A DNA stretch of 36,314 nucleotides from JACQCV01 sp964634555 (GTDB taxonomy: Bacteria; Patescibacteriota; Minisyncoccia; Phycocordibacterales; UBA12445), in NCBI GenBank assembly GCA_964634555.1, contig CAZWJJ010000001.1:1-36314 (forward strand), in the 5' to 3' direction. The notes beneath the pieces were generated by a model that worked only from the letters and a program-made list of their open reading frames with translations, had not been told where the DNA came from and made no database searches. A program made the translations under genes and the position numbers. Below, piece by piece: positions 7,510-15,896 of this stretch. The first letter of the stretch is position 1. Each line of letters begins with the position of its first letter.

Positions 7510-8415
7510 ATGGCCAATAGACATTTATCGAGAAGTATTGTCTTGCAAACACTCTTTGAGTGGGACTTTAATGGTAATGATAATACCAAACTTAAAGATA
7601 TTATCTCCAGAAATATTGCTGAGTTTGCGCCCGGTTTGACGGATTTCAGTTTTATGGAGGGTCTATTGGAAACAATCATTAACAAACTTGAAACAATCGA
7701 TGGGATTATAATTAAGTCTGCGCCGGAGTGGCCATTGGACAGAATTTCACCGATTGACAGAAATGTTCTAAGAATGGGACTCGCGGAGCTTTTATTTGGT
7801 GATAAACGCGAAGTGCCGTCGCGAGTAGCCATTAACGAGGCGATTGAACTGGCTAAATCATTTGGTGGAGAAAATAGCGGTAAATTTGTAAACGGCGTTC
7901 TCGGTACTGTATATAAAGAAATGGGCGAGCCAGAGGGTGAAGCTGACGTTGCGCCAAAAAGAAAAGGCAAGGAACCAATCGACATAACAAAACTACCCAT
8001 CGAAAGATTGGGTGGCGCCGTAGTTTACGCCAAAGAAGACGGCAAAATATACCTAGCCCTAGTACATGATGTTTTTGGCCACTGGACATTGGCCAAGGGA
8101 AAGATCTCGCCAGACCAGAGTGAAGAAGATGGTGTCGCACAAAAAATACTGGAGGAGATTGGAATCAATGTGAAGATAGGGGATAATGTAGGTAGAAACG
8201 AATATGTCGCATCTGATCCAGAGAGGGGGAAAATACGCAAACAAGTTTCTTATTTTGTTGCCCAGGCCAAGAAAGAAAATCTAAATCTAAAAGAAACCGG
8301 TGGGCTTGACGATGCAAAATGGTTTGCGGCAGATGATCTGATAGATCTCAAAATGTATGACGATATTGTTCCTATAATCACGAAAGCTATTGGTATAATT
8401 TCTTCAAGAACCTAA
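7510..8415 (+). CDS. nusB: NusB antitermination factor fused to a Nudix-like domain
   Basis: A 301-residue two-domain protein. Residues 1-138 are NusB, the partner of NusE/S10 in rRNA antitermination: RHLSRSIVLQTLFEWDF, then SPIDRNVLRMGLAELL, RVAINEAIELAKSFGG and KFVNGVLGTVYK. A short charged linker (139-160) leads to a Nudix fold: LGGAVVYAKEDGKIYLALV, then the Nudix-box region 197-218 and a C-terminal helix. The box is degenerate: Q203 replaces the conserved Glu of the GE step, and QK (211-212) replace the Arg-Glu, while E215, E216 and G218 remain. Catalysis may therefore be lost or altered. The frame is continuous. Typical NusB ends near residue 140, so the second domain is a true fusion. 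No Shine-Dalgarno sequence is seen. Confidence 0.88.
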   Translation: MANRHLSRSIVLQTLFEWDFNGNDNTKLKDIISRNIAEFAPGLTDFSFMEGLLETIINKLETIDGIIIKSAPEWPLDRISPIDRNVLRMGLAELLFGDKREVPSRVAINEAIELAKSFGGENSGKFVNGVLGTVYKEMGEPEGEADVAPKRKGKEPIDITKLPIERLGGAVVYAKEDGKIYLALVHDVFGHWTLAKGKISPDQSEEDGVAQKILEEIGINVKIGDNVGRNEYVASDPERGKIRKQVSYFVAQAKKENLNLKETGGLDDAKWFAADDLIDLKMYDDIVPIITKAIGIISSRT

Positions 8416-8435
8416 ATCAGTTACCGCTCACACAT

Positions 8436-9128
8436 ATGGATTTTTCAAAACTCGAAAAAAAATTAAACATAAAATTCAAAAATAAAGACCTGCTCCAGCA
8501 GGCTTTTGTTCATCGTTCTTATATTAATGAAAATAAAAAGTTCAAACTTTCCCACAATGAACGGCTAGAATTTCTCGGTGATGCAGTTTTGGAGCTGGTG
8601 GTGACAGAACACCTGTATAAAAAATATGCCGACAGTGCGGAGGGCGAGTTGACTAGCTACAGATCTGCACTCGTCAATGCTGTAACTCTTTCAAAAATCG
8701 CAGCCGATCTTGACATGAACGAATTTTTATTACTTTCAAAAGGCGAAGCTAAAGACACTGGCAGAGCCAGAACAATTATTTTAGCCAATACATTTGAAGC
8801 ATTTATCGGCGCCCTATATCTTGATCAGGGTTATAACGAAACCGAAAAATTCATTTCAGAATATCTTTTAAATAAAATCGAAGAAGAGATAGTGGCTAAA
8901 AATTTATGGCGCGATGCTAAAAGTCTACTTCAAGAGAAAGCACAAGAGACTTTTAATGTTACGCCTTCCTATAGCATGATCTCTGAAACAGGGCCCGACC
9001 ATAATAAAATGTTCACCATCGGCCTATATTTCGGTAAAGATCTCATTGCAGAAGGCAAGGGTCACGCCAAACAAGAGGCTGAGCAGGAAGCGGCCAAAAA
9101 GGCTCTTGAAATATACAAGTGGTCATAA
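8436..9128 (+). CDS. rnc: Ribonuclease III
   Basis: Double-strand-specific endonuclease for rRNA and mRNA processing. The 230-residue protein has the RNase III signature NERLEFLGDAVLEL (41-54), with acidic residues E42, E45 and D49. A second active-site segment is ANTFEAFIGALYLD. There the first acidic position, Asp in E. coli (D114), is Asn118, while E121 is kept; Asn at this site also occurs in other bacterial RNase III proteins. The C-terminal dsRNA-binding domain (~155-228) ends GKGHAKQEAEQEAAKKAL. It starts 20 bases after nusB and is followed by pyrH after nine bases, so the three are probably co-transcribed. Confidence 0.94.
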   Translation: MDFSKLEKKLNIKFKNKDLLQQAFVHRSYINENKKFKLSHNERLEFLGDAVLELVVTEHLYKKYADSAEGELTSYRSALVNAVTLSKIAADLDMNEFLLLSKGEAKDTGRARTIILANTFEAFIGALYLDQGYNETEKFISEYLLNKIEEEIVAKNLWRDAKSLLQEKAQETFNVTPSYSMISETGPDHNKMFTIGLYFGKDLIAEGKGHAKQEAEQEAAKKALEIYKWS

Positions 9129-9137
9129 TTTTAAATC

Positions 9138-9830
9138 ATGAATTTAGTCATAAAACTTTCGGGTGAAGGCTTAGCAGAAGGCTCAGAAAAGTATGGCCAT
9201 AAACGCCTCCATCTTATTTCCGATCAAATCCAATCCCTTTTAAATGGGGGCCACAAGATCGGTATAGTTGTTGGGGGTGGAAATATTTTTCGTGGGAAAG
9301 ATCTCTCGGGCAATCTTGGAGTTGAACGTTCAACCGCCGACTATATCGGCATGCTCGCCACAATTCAAAACGCGCTAGTACTGAGGGACTATTTTGAAAG
9401 TAAAAATATCAGCTCGCGCGTAATGACATCAATCGCCATGCCCCAGATCTGCGAGCAGTTTATTCTTAAACGTGCCCAAAGACATTTTGAAAAGGGGAGA
9501 GTAATTATTTTTGCTGCCGGCATTGGCGCTCCTTATTTCACCACTGATACTTGCGCAGTTCAACGTTCCCTGGAAGTAGGCGCTGAACTACTCATTATGG
9601 CCAAAAACGGTGTTAATGGCGTCTATACCGGTGATCCTAAAAAAGATAATCACGCTGAATTTATTAAGGAGATCACATGCACAGAGATTCTAGAGCGCGG
9701 ATTGAATGTTGCCGATGCAGCCGCCATCGGTCTGGCAAAAGAAAATAAATTAAATATAAAAGTTGTGGCAATTGAAAAAATGAGTGAAGCTCTTTTGCCG
9801 AATACAGGTTCGAATGTTTTGCCAAAATAA
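9138..9830 (+). CDS. pyrH: UMP kinase
   Basis: Phosphorylates UMP to UDP; hexameric amino-acid-kinase fold, unlike eukaryotic UMP kinases. The 230-residue chain starts almost directly with the first beta strand (NLVIKLSGEGL). It shows GIVVGGGNIFRG, ERSTADYIGMLATIQNAL, GAPYFTTDTCAVQRSLEVGAE and NGVNGVYTGDPKKD, all typical. It lies nine bases after rnc and four bases before the next kinase gene. Many bacteria place pyrH with tsf and frr; that context is not present here. Confidence 0.94.
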   Translation: MNLVIKLSGEGLAEGSEKYGHKRLHLISDQIQSLLNGGHKIGIVVGGGNIFRGKDLSGNLGVERSTADYIGMLATIQNALVLRDYFESKNISSRVMTSIAMPQICEQFILKRAQRHFEKGRVIIFAAGIGAPYFTTDTCAVQRSLEVGAELLIMAKNGVNGVYTGDPKKDNHAEFIKEITCTEILERGLNVADAAAIGLAKENKLNIKVVAIEKMSEALLPNTGSNVLPK

Positions 9831-9834
9831 TCTA

Positions 9835-10413
9835 ATGTCGATCATAAAAAATATAATCGGGATCACAGGTACGCACGCTTCAGGCAAGGATACGGTGGCC
9901 GATCATATCTCAAAAATTTTCAAAATTAAAAGCTACTCAACATCCGATGAAGTGCGGTATGAAGCAACCCAGCAAGGAATAGATCATTCAAGAAGCAGTT
10001 TGTTTATCCTTGCAAATAAAATTCGAGTAGAATTCGGCGCCGGCGAACTTGCACGACGCTCTCTTGACAAAGTACAAAATAATGTCGCTATAATAACAGG
10101 TATCAGAAACGTGGGCGAGATTGATTATCTGAAAAAACATTCAAATTTTTTTCTTATATCAGTTGATGGACCAATTGAGGTTCGTTACGAACGCTCAAAA
10201 AATAGAAGGCGAACAGGCGATGCCGAAAGCTTAGAGGATTTCAGAGCGGCAGAAGAAAAAGAGATGAACGCCGGCAATAATGGACAACAACTAATAGCAT
10301 GTATGCGAAATGCTGATTATTTTATAATAAACGATGGGAGTTTGGATGATCTAAATTTTCGCACAGATGAAGTAATGAAGGCAATCATGCACAATTTTCC
10401 AAAGGGAAACTAA
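9835..10413 (+). CDS. P-loop kinase, UPF0200 / dephospho-CoA-kinase-like
   Basis: A 192-residue P-loop NTPase starting MSIIKNIIGITGTHASGKDT, with Walker A GTHASGKD at residues ~10-17. It continues with SYSTSDEVRYEATQQG, GAGELARRSLDKV, ITGIRNVGEIDYLKK and VRYERSKNRRRTGD, then a C-terminal NADYFIINDGSLDDL. This order resembles archaeal UPF0200 proteins, nucleotide/dephospho-CoA-kinase-like enzymes whose substrate is not settled. The ATG at 9835 is chosen because it lies four bases after the pyrH stop and puts the P-loop at the usual distance; an upstream TTG/ATG extension overlaps pyrH. Co-transcription with pyrH hints at nucleotide metabolism. It could instead be this lineage's dephospho-CoA kinase. 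Confidence 0.78.
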   Translation: MSIIKNIIGITGTHASGKDTVADHISKIFKIKSYSTSDEVRYEATQQGIDHSRSSLFILANKIRVEFGAGELARRSLDKVQNNVAIITGIRNVGEIDYLKKHSNFFLISVDGPIEVRYERSKNRRRTGDAESLEDFRAAEEKEMNAGNNGQQLIACMRNADYFIINDGSLDDLNFRTDEVMKAIMHNFPKGN

Positions 10414-10431
10414 ATTAGAAAAAGGGTAAAG

Positions 10432-10464
10432 AGATTTCTTTGTCGCAGGCTCATCTCAATGACA
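10432..10464. repeat. Degenerate copy of the dispersed repeat
   Basis: AGATTTCTTTGTCGCAGG...TCATCTCAATGACAC matches the repeat at 541-713 with several substitutions, 18 bases after a stop codon. It is the most decayed copy in the window. Confidence 0.6.
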
Positions 10465-10570
10465 CTAAAAAGTATCGCCGAATAAGATCTCGACAACTAG
10501 TCATGGTAATAGAGTAGAGGACTTGTTGTATAGATAATTAGCATCTTGCCAAATCAATTTGTATTAAATA

Positions 10571-10606
10571 TATCATGTCGCACAATATATCTTTTACGAC
10601 ATGATA
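10571..10606. repeat. Perfect 10-bp inverted repeat between convergent genes
   Basis: TATCATGTCG (10571-10580) and CGACATGATA (10597-10606) are exact reverse complements around a 16-base loop. No T run follows on either strand. A second imperfect pair lies at 10493-10502 / 10520-10529 (ACAACTAGTC / GACTTGTTGT). It sits in the 249-base space between two convergent genes, which otherwise holds only the repeat copy. Confidence 0.6.
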
Positions 10607-10662
10607 AATTCTAGAAACAACCTGAACTTATACTTATATTGAGAAGTACGGGAGCAGAGTTA

Positions 10663-11742
10663 TTATCCCTCCACCTCCTCCCATTCATACCCCATTTTGA
10701 TCCAACGATCTTTAATCTCATCTGACGTAAAAATATCCTTAAGCACCGCATTAAATATCTTTTGCTTTATCTTAGCCGGCAAATTTTTATCGGGACCGCC
10801 ATATCTATGGTCACCACTTATCCATTTTATAAATTCATATTTTATTAATCTAGAATTAACCAAGACAACAATAATATCAGATAATTTTTCTGTATTCACA
10901 ATGTTTTCAATATTTCCAAGAATCTGTCTTCTCTTTTTTCCAACTGCCTGTTTACTGGTGGTAAGTTGTATACCAATCTGTTCATAACCTATATCATTAT
11001 CAACCTGCACATCAACACCTCTTTCGTGCAATAAGCGTTTAATAATAAAATCGATCTTTGAATCGGCATCTTGTTCAACATCAGTATCAACGATCTCAAT
11101 ATCTAATCCATGATCATAATTTAATTTTTTAAAGAAATTGGTAACGATAATTTCTGCGGTAGTTCCAAGTATCTGATTCACCTGAAACTTATGCATAATC
11201 TCCTTATACAAAAGAATATCGCTTAACATTTTTCTATTGACGAGCGGAGCACCTATGCTGGACTTATTCACCACTAATTGATTGTTCAACTTCCCGAACA
11301 GTTCTTTTTTGTATTTTTCAATAAGATATCTCTTTCTGATATTTCTCGGAACAGTAGCGGGATTAAGATAATAATCAAGCTCCCATTGGAGATCAGTTAG
11401 TATCTCCCCTTTTGTGATCTGAATTTTATTATCATTTTCTAAAACATAAAAATTACCATCTCTAAATTCAACATCGATTTGGCCTTTTAGCTTTTCAGGC
11501 ACATATTCCGGATCATCAATATTTTTAAGATCCTCCTTCAATCTAAGCATTATCTCCTGCTTACCTCGCTGTAGTCTATAAATATCAGCCTGTTGATCAA
11601 AAGAAGTTCCAGTCTTCATCGCAGCATTTTTAACATGCCAATCTATAACCTGCCTTAATTCATCGGACAGCTCATCATCTTTCAACTCCTCCTTAGCCAA
11701 ATCGCTATAATTCTCTATATTCCTCCTGAATGTTTCTTTCAT
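10663..11742 (-). CDS. Hypothetical protein with a possible PD-(D/E)XK nuclease-like core
   Basis: A 359-residue soluble protein. The N-terminal ~130 residues are charged and helical. From ~190 on there is a pattern reminiscent of restriction-endonuclease-like folds: a helix with Glu197 (GTTAEIIVTNFFKKL), a strand with Asp231 (SKIDFIIKR), and a strand IGIQLTTSK (256-264), where Gln259 sits at the (D/E/Q)xK position but the expected Lys is Thr261. A strand DIIVVLVNS follows. I believe proteins with KIDFII and GIQ(F/L)TT strings recur in CPR genomes as hypothetical proteins, but cannot check. It stands alone between intergenic spaces, with no methylase or helicase partner. A nuclease role is inference only. 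Confidence 0.6.
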   Translation of the reverse strand: MKETFRRNIENYSDLAKEELKDDELSDELRQVIDWHVKNAAMKTGTSFDQQADIYRLQRGKQEIMLRLKEDLKNIDDPEYVPEKLKGQIDVEFRDGNFYVLENDNKIQITKGEILTDLQWELDYYLNPATVPRNIRKRYLIEKYKKELFGKLNNQLVVNKSSIGAPLVNRKMLSDILLYKEIMHKFQVNQILGTTAEIIVTNFFKKLNYDHGLDIEIVDTDVEQDADSKIDFIIKRLLHERGVDVQVDNDIGYEQIGIQLTTSKQAVGKKRRQILGNIENIVNTEKLSDIIVVLVNSRLIKYEFIKWISGDHRYGGPDKNLPAKIKQKIFNAVLKDIFTSDEIKDRWIKMGYEWEEVEG

Positions 11743-11869
11743 ACAAAAAGAGTATTACTTGTTATTTTTTAAATTTTCTTTGATCGATCTGCTACCTTAC
11801 AACAATCTCCGATTTTTTTTCATTCTCAATTATCACCAACTAGCCAGAAGATACCTGTTCTTAACCAAA

Positions 11870-12097
11870 CTACTGTATCAAATTCAATAATGAGTGTAGA
11901 AAAAATATAAGCGGGACTCTAATATAGTCGTTCCAAATTTGTTGACTAAAATTCCAGATGAAATTTATATTATCCTGCAAACTATTTGAAGTAAAAACTG
12001 TTCGGAGATCAACGTGAAAATAACTCAAAAGCAACAGGCCAACAACAATTAAAATAATTAGCCGAATAAAACCTGACTTTTTATTATAATTACTCAT
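11870..12097 (-). CDS. Small single-pass membrane protein, unknown
   Basis: A 75-residue protein: a short basic N-terminus (MSNYNKKSGFIR), one strong transmembrane helix (LIILIVVGLLLLSYF, residues ~13-27), then a periplasmic-side segment with Trp and Phe and a second hydrophobic stretch near the C-terminus. No family I can name, although small proteins of this pattern occur near cell-envelope genes in Parcubacteria-type genomes. A well-formed promoter (TTGCCA, 18 bases, TATAAT) ends eight bases before the ATG, which supports a real gene. It lies between the M23 peptidase gene and the unknown 10663-11742 gene, on the same strand. No terminator is evident after it. Confidence 0.65.
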   Translation of the reverse strand: MSNYNKKSGFIRLIILIVVGLLLLSYFHVDLRTVFTSNSLQDNINFIWNFSQQIWNDYIRVPLIFFLHSLLNLIQ

Positions 12098-12105
12098 CTA
12101 GCTTA

Positions 12106-12135
12106 ATTATACCAATCACTCGATAATAATGGCAA
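12106..12135 (-). promoter_or_regulatory. Promoter of the small membrane protein gene
   Basis: On the minus strand TTGCCA (12135-12130), an 18-base spacer and a perfect TATAAT (12111-12106). The -10 box ends eight bases before the ATG at 12097, implying a leader of zero to two bases. Confidence 0.68.
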
Positions 12136-12146
12136 GGATTAAGCAA

Positions 12147-13412
12147 CTATAAATAAGATAGCGGATCTAGGTAGCCATTAAACGGGCCTAAGGGAATCGT
12201 ATATGTGCCACAGCTAGGTACCTTGCTTTTTAAATTACCTATGGCTACTGCCGCCGTGGCCACAATCGAAAAATGCAGATGCGGACCTGTGGCATAGCCT
12301 GTTTTACCGCTATAACCGATCAAGTCACCACGATGCACCTGATCACCAGCAGAAACCTTTATCAATGACATGTGGCCATAGATAGTCCCGAGACCATTAT
12401 GATGATCGATCATAACCCATTTACCATACGAAGCACCATAACATACTGGATCGGTATCGCCAGTTCCGAGAACTGTGCCATCAGCCGCAGCCTTAAGCGG
12501 TGTGCCAATAGCAGCGCCAAGATCAATGCCATTGTGACCCCTTCCATTATACACTGCTTGAGTTTTTGAAAATTCTGTCATGCCAAAATATTGCGTTATT
12601 CTTACCACATCCAGTGGCCAAGACAAAACCTTTGTCCCGCCAGTCGGTAAACTACCTGGTGCAATAGTCGCACTAAGCTCTGATTCGTATTGCGAAAGCT
12701 CATTTTCAACAGCCAATTTTCTGGCCTGCGTATCGGCAAGTATCTTTCGATAATTAGCCTCCTTATTATTCGTCTCCTTAATCAACTGATTTTTTTGAGC
12801 AATATTTTGAGTGGCAATGTTACGTTGATCAGATAACTGTGTTTTAAGATTTTCAGACTTTTTCTTTTCACCCTCCAGAGCGATCTTATCATTTTCTAGT
12901 CCCTCTTTTGTAGTTTCGAGTTCCTTAATGTGTCCGACTATTTTTGACTGTAAATCTTCCAAATTAGATGCTTCACGCCACATATTGGAAATAGTCTGAC
13001 CAGATAGAATTTTTTCTACAAGAGAGGTTGTTTCCGTGTCATTGAGCATCTTTAAAGATTCAGAGACTGCACCCTGACTAGATCCGATCCGACTTGTCTT
13101 ATCGGCAATATCAGCCTCAAGATTGGAAATATTAAGTGCGGTGAGAGATATCTTTTTAGAAGTAACATTAATATCAACATCCAGCTTTTTTTTAATGGAA
13201 TCAATCTGCTTTAGCTCGTTACTCAATGTCTTTTTTTGCCCTACCGTATCCTGAACATTTTTATTGAGGGCCGCAATCTGGTGTTCGAGATTTTTTATTT
13301 CAGTCGAACTGTCAGTGATCTTATTTTTCAGATCATCTACACTTGAAGCAAGGACAATATCTGCCCTGGCCACAACAAAGCTGAACAAAAAAATAAAAAA
13401 ATAGTTTTTCAT
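12147..13412 (-). CDS. Secreted M23-family peptidoglycan hydrolase with coiled coil (EnvC-like)
   Basis: A 421-residue exported protein. Residues 1-24 form a signal peptide (MKNYFFIFLFSFVVARADIV, cleavage near ASS). Residues ~25-245 are a long heptad-rich coiled coil. Residues ~265-421 are an M23 (LytM) metallopeptidase domain with the full zinc/catalytic set: H293 and D297 in GHNGIDLG, H347 in YGHMS, and H378-L-H380 in GPHLHFS. The active-site set is intact, so it may cut peptidoglycan itself, unlike activator-type EnvC with degenerate sites. C324 and C401 could form a disulfide. Its ATG overlaps the gltX stop by one base (TAATG), so it is translationally coupled to the murG-gltX group, in keeping with a division or wall-remodelling role. 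Confidence 0.9.
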   Translation of the reverse strand: MKNYFFIFLFSFVVARADIVLASSVDDLKNKITDSSTEIKNLEHQIAALNKNVQDTVGQKKTLSNELKQIDSIKKKLDVDINVTSKKISLTALNISNLEADIADKTSRIGSSQGAVSESLKMLNDTETTSLVEKILSGQTISNMWREASNLEDLQSKIVGHIKELETTKEGLENDKIALEGEKKKSENLKTQLSDQRNIATQNIAQKNQLIKETNNKEANYRKILADTQARKLAVENELSQYESELSATIAPGSLPTGGTKVLSWPLDVVRITQYFGMTEFSKTQAVYNGRGHNGIDLGAAIGTPLKAAADGTVLGTGDTDPVCYGASYGKWVMIDHHNGLGTIYGHMSLIKVSAGDQVHRGDLIGYSGKTGYATGPHLHFSIVATAAVAIGNLKSKVPSCGTYTIPLGPFNGYLDPLSYL

Positions 13413-14779
13413 TAAAGATCTCTTGCAAACTCAAGACGGCTTATTGTTTCTTTTTTACCCAATATCTCGCTCAATGTGAATGGATCAGGAGATCTTTCTT
13501 TACCAGATAGAGCAAAACGCATAGGCCAAAGAACATTACCCCTCCCCTTTTCTGTGGCGAAGTCCCAAACAGCCTGCTTAATATTTAAAGCAGTAAAATT
13601 ATTTTCATCTAGTGAATTAATAATACTTAAAAGTTCTGGCAAAAATTCCTGAGTCTTAAGCGATACCTTTTCATATTTTGGCGAGTCAAAATAGTAATTA
13701 AGATCGCCATTGGCCGCCATATCACGAATCATACCGAAATGAGCAATATGATCTAAAATAATCGGCACAATCTTTTTAGCAATCTCCTCATTGTATCGCG
13801 GCAGATCTTTAATTTGTTGGGGAATATAAGAAATAACCAACAAATTCTTTTCATCCTCTGAAAGACGTTTGATATGTTCCTTGTTTATCCATTCTAATTT
13901 TTCTGGATTAAAGACAGCACCCGGCTTCTGCATACGTTCAAGAGAAAAGGCACCTATCAATTCGTCGAGTGTGAAAATCTCCTGTTCTGTGCCTGGATTC
14001 CAGCCAAGCAGTGCCATAAAATTCATTAATGCTTGCGGCAAATATCCATCTTCACGATACTCCAGCGCCGGCATAACCAATGGATCGCGTTTTGAAAGCT
14101 TAGCTCTTTCCTCGTTCAAAATCACAGAAGCATGGGCATAAATAGGGCGCGGCGCATCAATAGCTTCCTGGATTAATATCTGTCTTGGGGTATTTGATAC
14201 ATGTTCTTGACCTCGAATCACATGAGTGATACCCATTAAATAATCATCAACAACTACTGTAAAATGGTAAAGTGGACTGTCCATGTCGCGTGCTATGACA
14301 AAATCCCCAAGCTCAGTTGTATTAAATTTAATAGTTCCCAAAACAGCATCCTCAAATTCAACAACTTTATTTGGATTTCTGAACCTTATCACCGAATCCC
14401 TAGATCCACCAGATCGAACTCCCCCTTGTGATGAATCGCCCTCCTCAGCCACTTCATTGGATATCTCTTTTGAAACATACGCCCTGCCTTCTTTTATAAT
14501 TTTTTCCAAATATTCCCTGTAAATAGCAGTCCTTTCTGACTGTCTATAGTAATGATCGTATTTCAAACCCAACCAATGGATAACTTCTAGAAAATAATCT
14601 TCATATTCTTTTTTCGATCTTTCTCTATCAGTATCCTCGCATCGTAGAATAAAGGTGCCAGCATTTTTTCTAGCAAAAAGATAGTTATAAAGAGCGGTTC
14701 TAACGCCACCAACGTGAAATTTGCCCGTCGGCGACGGAGCAAATCTGGTTATTACTTTTTTTTCATTATTATTGTTCAT
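13412..14779 (-). CDS. gltX: Glutamyl-tRNA synthetase
   Basis: Class I synthetase charging tRNA-Glu (and possibly tRNA-Gln if non-discriminating). From ATG 14779 (MNNNNEKKVITRFAPSPTGK) the protein is 455 residues. The HIGH motif is FHVGG (21-25) and the KMSKS motif KLSKR (227-231); CEDTDRERS and the GITHVIRGQEHVSNTPRQ segment match the family. An in-frame ATG at 14797 would add six residues deep inside murG and is not preferred. The start overlaps the murG stop by 11 bases, and the stop shares one base with the M23 start. No zinc-binding Cys cluster is seen in the SWIM-like region. A GatCAB complex, needed for indirect Gln-tRNA formation, is not in the window. Confidence 0.95.
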   Translation of the reverse strand: MNNNNEKKVITRFAPSPTGKFHVGGVRTALYNYLFARKNAGTFILRCEDTDRERSKKEYEDYFLEVIHWLGLKYDHYYRQSERTAIYREYLEKIIKEGRAYVSKEISNEVAEEGDSSQGGVRSGGSRDSVIRFRNPNKVVEFEDAVLGTIKFNTTELGDFVIARDMDSPLYHFTVVVDDYLMGITHVIRGQEHVSNTPRQILIQEAIDAPRPIYAHASVILNEERAKLSKRDPLVMPALEYREDGYLPQALMNFMALLGWNPGTEQEIFTLDELIGAFSLERMQKPGAVFNPEKLEWINKEHIKRLSEDEKNLLVISYIPQQIKDLPRYNEEIAKKIVPIILDHIAHFGMIRDMAANGDLNYYFDSPKYEKVSLKTQEFLPELLSIINSLDENNFTALNIKQAVWDFATEKGRGNVLWPMRFALSGKERSPDPFTLSEILGKKETISRLEFARDL

Positions 14780-15896
14780 GCTCCAACCCAATAGCAATTA
14801 ATTCCTTTGCTATCTTATAAGATGCATCTTTTGGGGAAAAATTCAAGGCCTTCTTCCTCATCTCTTCGAGAATTTCAGGAGAATTCATTAAACGTTCAAT
14901 TTCCGATAATAAAATTGTTCCGGATAAATTTTTCTCCTCCACTACAATTCCACCCCCTGACCGCGCATAGGCGAAGGCATTACTTCGCTGATCGTGGCTA
15001 ATTTCCTCGGGTATTGGAATCAAAATACTCGGCACCCCCCATGCAGCGATCTCAAAAATTGTCGAACCAGCTCTGGATATAACCAAACTCGCGACTCCGC
15101 CAATCATACGCAACGCAGTCTCGTTCAGATAAGCAAACGGCTTATATCTATTTTTAAACTCATTACCTTCGAGCAGAAAATTTGCCCTGCGGCGTGTTTC
15201 ATCAAAATTCACCTTACCGGTCTGATGGACAATCTGATATTTTTTTACCAATGTCGGAAGAATATCTAAAATAACATCGTTCATATTAAGCGCACCCTGT
15301 GAGCCGCCAGTAATAAAAATTATAGGCGTATCCCGCTCAAGCTCCAGAAATTCCAGTGCACCGTGTGTAATTGGAGACAAAATCTCCTTACGAAGAGGAT
15401 TACCAGTTAACGCAACTTTTTCTTTGGGAAAAAACGAGGCAGCTTCAGGATACGATACAGCAATCCTTCTGGCAAATTTAGATGCCCACGTTGTAACCCT
15501 ACCTGGATGGGAATCGGACTCGTGAATTATGACCGGGATTTGCAAAAATCTAGCCGCAAAAAGAGTAGGAAAACTAGCATATCCGCCTTTTCCAAAAACC
15601 ACATCAGGATAAATCCTGTAAAGTTTAACAATCGCGTTACAAACGCCTATAAAAGTTTTAAAGGCGTCAGAAATATTCCTTAAAGAAAAATAGCGTCGCA
15701 CCTTTCCAGCCATCACATATTCATAGGTGATATTATTTTCGAATAACAACCTTTTGTCATATGGATCATTGGAAATAAAAAAAAGTTCTATGCCAACGAG
15801 CTTTTCCACCTCGGCGATTTCGTGAATAGCCTGTACAATGGCAATAATCGGATAAAAATGACCTCCGGTGCCGCCCCCTGTAAATAATATTTTCAT
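14769..15896 (-). CDS. murG: MurG, lipid II-forming GlcNAc transferase
   Basis: Transfers GlcNAc from UDP-GlcNAc to lipid I at the cytoplasmic membrane face. The 375-residue GT28 protein starts MKILFTGGGTGGHFYP; the first glycine loop is GGGTGGH (7-13). It also shows GKGGYASFP, HESDSHPGRVT, ITGGSQGALN and the C-terminal donor site SRAGSTIFEIAAWGVPSILIPIPEEISHDQ. Its ATG overlaps the ftsW TGA stop (ATGA), so the pair is coupled, and its end overlaps gltX. Length and motifs are ordinary for the family. Confidence 0.96.
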   Translation of the reverse strand: MKILFTGGGTGGHFYPIIAIVQAIHEIAEVEKLVGIELFFISNDPYDKRLLFENNITYEYVMAGKVRRYFSLRNISDAFKTFIGVCNAIVKLYRIYPDVVFGKGGYASFPTLFAARFLQIPVIIHESDSHPGRVTTWASKFARRIAVSYPEAASFFPKEKVALTGNPLRKEILSPITHGALEFLELERDTPIIFITGGSQGALNMNDVILDILPTLVKKYQIVHQTGKVNFDETRRRANFLLEGNEFKNRYKPFAYLNETALRMIGGVASLVISRAGSTIFEIAAWGVPSILIPIPEEISHDQRSNAFAYARSGGGIVVEEKNLSGTILLSEIERLMNSPEILEEMRKKALNFSPKDASYKIAKELIAIGLEHEQ

